Source: Cytophagales bacterium
GTDB taxonomy: Bacteria; Bacteroidota; Bacteroidia; Cytophagales; Cyclobacteriaceae
Direction of reading: 5' to 3'
Length of the DNA: 64,000 nt
Assembly (NCBI GenBank): GCA_033344775.1
Contig: JAWPMT010000004.1
Coordinates: 496,001 to 560,000, forward strand
The notes under the pieces were generated by a model. The model saw nothing but the letters and a program-made list of their open reading frames with translations. It ran no database searches and was not told the DNA's origin. Below, piece by piece: positions 61,824-64,000 of the stretch (position 1 is its first letter; every line of letters starts with the position of its first letter). A program made the translations under genes and the position numbers.

Positions 61824-63410
61824 CTATACTACAGGAATTGATTGTGCGTGATTGAAATAATTGTTGGGGTCCCATCTTCTCTTTACTCGCTTTAAACGAT
61901 CCAGATTCTCGAGAAAATACAATTGTAATGCTCCCTCTGCACCCACCAGATCGTTGAGGTCTACATCCGGATAGTTGTAGTAACATCCATCGACATTATT
62001 AGTCGGATCCAAAGCCGGATTAGGAGTCCCTCCGGTATTCTTGTATACTGCACCATAGAAATCGCGAATCCAGCCCAAAAAGGCGGCATCATTTTTTTCA
62101 TAGGACCAATACGTCTGGTATTGAAGCTTAAAGATCGAGTCACGTTGGGGTATCGCAGTGGCATCAGAAGGTACCGTATTGATCTTCCCTCCATAAGAAT
62201 CTACTTGTAACAAGCTCTGCTTCATATCCGTGGCGCTAACGCCCGCAGGAACTGTTTTCAGCGCTTTGTAAATGGCTTGCACATCCTCCATGGTAAAACC
62301 TTTACGCATATAGGCCGACTTGTACTTTCCTCGTTGATTAGGCCCGGAGCCATTGAGGGTTTGCGTGGCTTCATAGATGGTATAGTTGACGTTATCAACA
62401 GACATCAATGGATTGTAATGGCTACTATGCCCTACAATAGGTGATTGCGGCGCTCGGTGCGGGCATATGGCATTTAATTCATCCGATTGCATTTTCATCA
62501 ATGATTCACACTCATGTGCGGAGGCCATGCCCTGATGAACAGACGTCTGAATGATCAAATGGATCTCTCCGTTTGCTTCATGATTGAGCTTGAATAAACC
62601 GAATTGGTTCCAGTTGTTTTTATCTGCTGAAAAGAGGCGATACCACTCCAGCAAGTCGTAAAGAATTGCAGGGGTCAATTGATCCCATTCGAATGCAAAA
62701 GTAGTGATGTAAGCGCTATTGGGTGCGTCGGGCAACGTTTTAAAATAGTAGCGTGTAATGATACCAAAGTTACCCCCTCCGCCACCTGTCTGTGCCCAAA
62801 ACAAGTCCGCTTCATCACCCGTGTCTTCTTTGGAGACATAGATGACTTTGGCAGGTTGATCTTTATTATCTTTAACGACCAACTCCACTCCCGTGAGCCA
62901 ATCAATAGTAAGGCCATTGAGCCGGGAAAGCAGGCCGTAGCCTCCTCCGCAGATGTGCCCTCCAAGCCCCACTGAGTAACAGGAACCCGCAGGCAATACT
63001 TTTCCATAGTCACGGAACAGTGCTTTGAAAGCCCCCCAATTGGTGCCTCCGCTTCCCAGGTAAAATCCTCTGGCATCATCATATCCGACCTTATCTAAAC
63101 CTGTCACGTCAATGATGGCTCTGGTTTCTTCACTGAATACAAAATTTTCGTAGCAGTGCCCGCCGCTCTTAACCTTCACCGCACCTCCATAAAGTCCTAT
63201 GGCCTCTTCCAGTGCATTTTGAACACCATCTGCCGAATAGCACAAATAAACAGCTAAACAATTGTTGGCATACCAACGCCTGTTGAAACCCTGAAGTAAA
63301 CTGGGAAACTGCGGCGCATGATCATTTGGATTAAGCTTTTGGGTGGTCTGAAACTCGTTTTCAGAAAAAATTGAAAGCAGCCTTTTCAGGAATCGATATA
63401 AAAAACTCAT
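61824..63410 (-). CDS. FAD-linked oxidase, berberine-bridge type, bicovalent flavin
   Basis: 528 residues. FAD-binding PCMH domain with His85 in KSGGHCYENF and Cys154 in GGHICGGGYG; these two residues match the 8-alpha-histidyl and 6-S-cysteinyl attachment sites of bicovalent oxidases. The C-terminal BBE motif ends in KRRWDPNNYFNHAQSI. Relatives oxidise oligosaccharides, aclacinomycin-type sugars or plant alkaloids with O2. No clear signal peptide (the N-terminus is MSFLYRFLKRLLSIFSE, amphipathic). A carbohydrate oxidase is possible here because the region handles sugars, but the substrate is unknown. Confidence 0.9.
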   Translation of the reverse strand: MSFLYRFLKRLLSIFSENEFQTTQKLNPNDHAPQFPSLLQGFNRRWYANNCLAVYLCYSADGVQNALEEAIGLYGGAVKVKSGGHCYENFVFSEETRAIIDVTGLDKVGYDDARGFYLGSGGTNWGAFKALFRDYGKVLPAGSCYSVGLGGHICGGGYGLLSRLNGLTIDWLTGVELVVKDNKDQPAKVIYVSKEDTGDEADLFWAQTGGGGGNFGIITRYYFKTLPDAPNSAYITTFAFEWDQLTPAILYDLLEWYRLFSADKNNWNQFGLFKLNHEANGEIHLIIQTSVHQGMASAHECESLMKMQSDELNAICPHRAPQSPIVGHSSHYNPLMSVDNVNYTIYEATQTLNGSGPNQRGKYKSAYMRKGFTMEDVQAIYKALKTVPAGVSATDMKQSLLQVDSYGGKINTVPSDATAIPQRDSIFKLQYQTYWSYEKNDAAFLGWIRDFYGAVYKNTGGTPNPALDPTNNVDGCYYNYPDVDLNDLVGAEGALQLYFLENLDRLKRVKRRWDPNNYFNHAQSIPVV

Positions 63411-63535
63411 TCGTATTTATTTCAAAGTGCTTACGACATACACTAATCTACATAAATAGAATATGAAATAAAACGCTATAATAAACTTGGGATAATAATC
63501 TATTGATTGAAGTGATTCTCATCACTTATCAAGAA

Positions 63536-63961
63536 TCACTCATACTCATAGAGAATCCTTTGATCTGTGTCAATGAAGTTTAGCCAGATGGATGGTCCAT
63601 CTACTTCTGTTGAGGTGATATCGAAAGTCATTTCCCGGGTGATGACTGCCTCACATAATTCATCGTTATCCAGGGATAAAAGCATTCCGCGTTGTGGCGG
63701 AAAAGACTCCATGACCAATTCAGATCCCAATAATCGCACTTGCCACGAATCGCCATCGCATCCACTTGCACTAAAACGGATCTTCAGACAATTCCCATCG
63801 ATCTCAAGACTTTGGATAGTAACCGCATCTCGTGGTGCTGTATCTAGTTCGCTATCACTGATGACTGCCTGATCATCACAAGAAAAAGTTGGATCGTCAT
63901 CACTACAACTAATCAGTGCAAATAAAAATATCAAAGTCAACAGGCTAAAGGCTAATCTCAT
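63536..63961 (-). CDS. Cysteine-containing lipoprotein of unknown function
   Basis: 141 residues from the ATG at 63961, which gives an SPII signal (RLAFSLLTLIFLFALISC, lipobox LISC). An ATG at 64000 would precede a poor signal, so it is rejected. After the lipid cysteine come four cysteines (in TFSCDD, DGNCLK, ASGCDG and DELCEA) that could form two disulfides, and a beta-rich domain. No family recognised. The frame may continue beyond the window only if the upstream start is used. Confidence 0.6.
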   Translation of the reverse strand: MRLAFSLLTLIFLFALISCSDDDPTFSCDDQAVISDSELDTAPRDAVTIQSLEIDGNCLKIRFSASGCDGDSWQVRLLGSELVMESFPPQRGMLLSLDNDELCEAVITREMTFDITSTEVDGPSIWLNFIDTDQRILYEYE

Positions 63962-64000
63962 GGTTTCGAGGGTTTGAAGGAAATGTCCCGGTGACAGCAA

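Overview
The window looks like a chromosomal segment of a Bacteroidota bacterium, most likely Cytophagales and probably marine (about 43% GC by eye). The signs are a SusC-type TonB-dependent receptor with an N-terminal carboxypeptidase-regulatory domain, SPII lipoproteins, ribosomal protein S1 with a long acidic N-terminus, a bVLRF1-type release-factor domain, LuxR-type HTH modules of the TPR-LuxR kind, promoter boxes of the Bacteroidota form TAnnTTTG (sometimes with TTTTG 19-20 nt upstream), and almost no Shine-Dalgarno sequences. Nothing indicates a plasmid or prophage.

Layout. 1-6 kb: start of a sodium:solute symporter, a LysM/lytic transglycosylase overlapping an O-methyltransferase, an M16 peptidase and a GT4 glycosyltransferase. 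6-14 kb: rpsA, tRNA-Cys, an outer-membrane barrel, a DegT/EpsN-like aminotransferase, a penicillin-acylase-family hydrolase. 14-17.3 kb: a small lipoprotein, a TPR protein, a phage-repressor-like HTH protein, then about 740 bp without a gene that hold three tandem promoter-hairpin cassettes (candidate small RNAs) and six related AT-rich palindromic sites. 17.3-25 kb: quinone reductase, two tandem esterase-fold proteins with damaged nucleophile elbows, AlkC-like glycosylase, NmrA-like protein, PfkB kinase, bVLRF1.

25-40 kb is a pentose-use region: xylA-xylB, a divergent cytoplasmic GH43 beta-xylosidase, a GH26-like lipoprotein, a TonB receptor, a methyl-accepting protein, and a second xylulokinase fused to a coiled coil and a LuxR-type HTH. 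The same tandem motif, TACGTCAATNNTACGTCA, lies in the xylB/GH43 divergent region and at the promoter of the fusion gene. My main proposal is that the fusion is a sugar-kinase transcription factor that controls the xylose genes and itself. A lipoprotein aldose epimerase (44.9 kb) and a XylE-like symporter (47 kb) may belong to the same pathway.

40-45 kb: two divergent genes (PhyH-like dioxygenase, Gfo/Idh/MocA oxidoreductase) that each carry one in-frame TGA, followed by a tight operon of two fatty-acid desaturases around a PhcB-like methyltransferase. 48.7-53.3 kb: an operon of a phasin-like coiled-coil protein, two ABC1/UbiB atypical kinases and an unknown protein. 53.3-64 kb: a DUF4062-STAND-TPR ATPase (possible defence protein), a secreted metallophosphoesterase, a secreted HExxH protease with a ricin-type lectin tail paired with a beta-lactamase-fold hydrolase, a small membrane protein, a bicovalent-FAD oxidase and a lipoprotein. 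Two families of intergenic inverted-repeat elements recur between genes.
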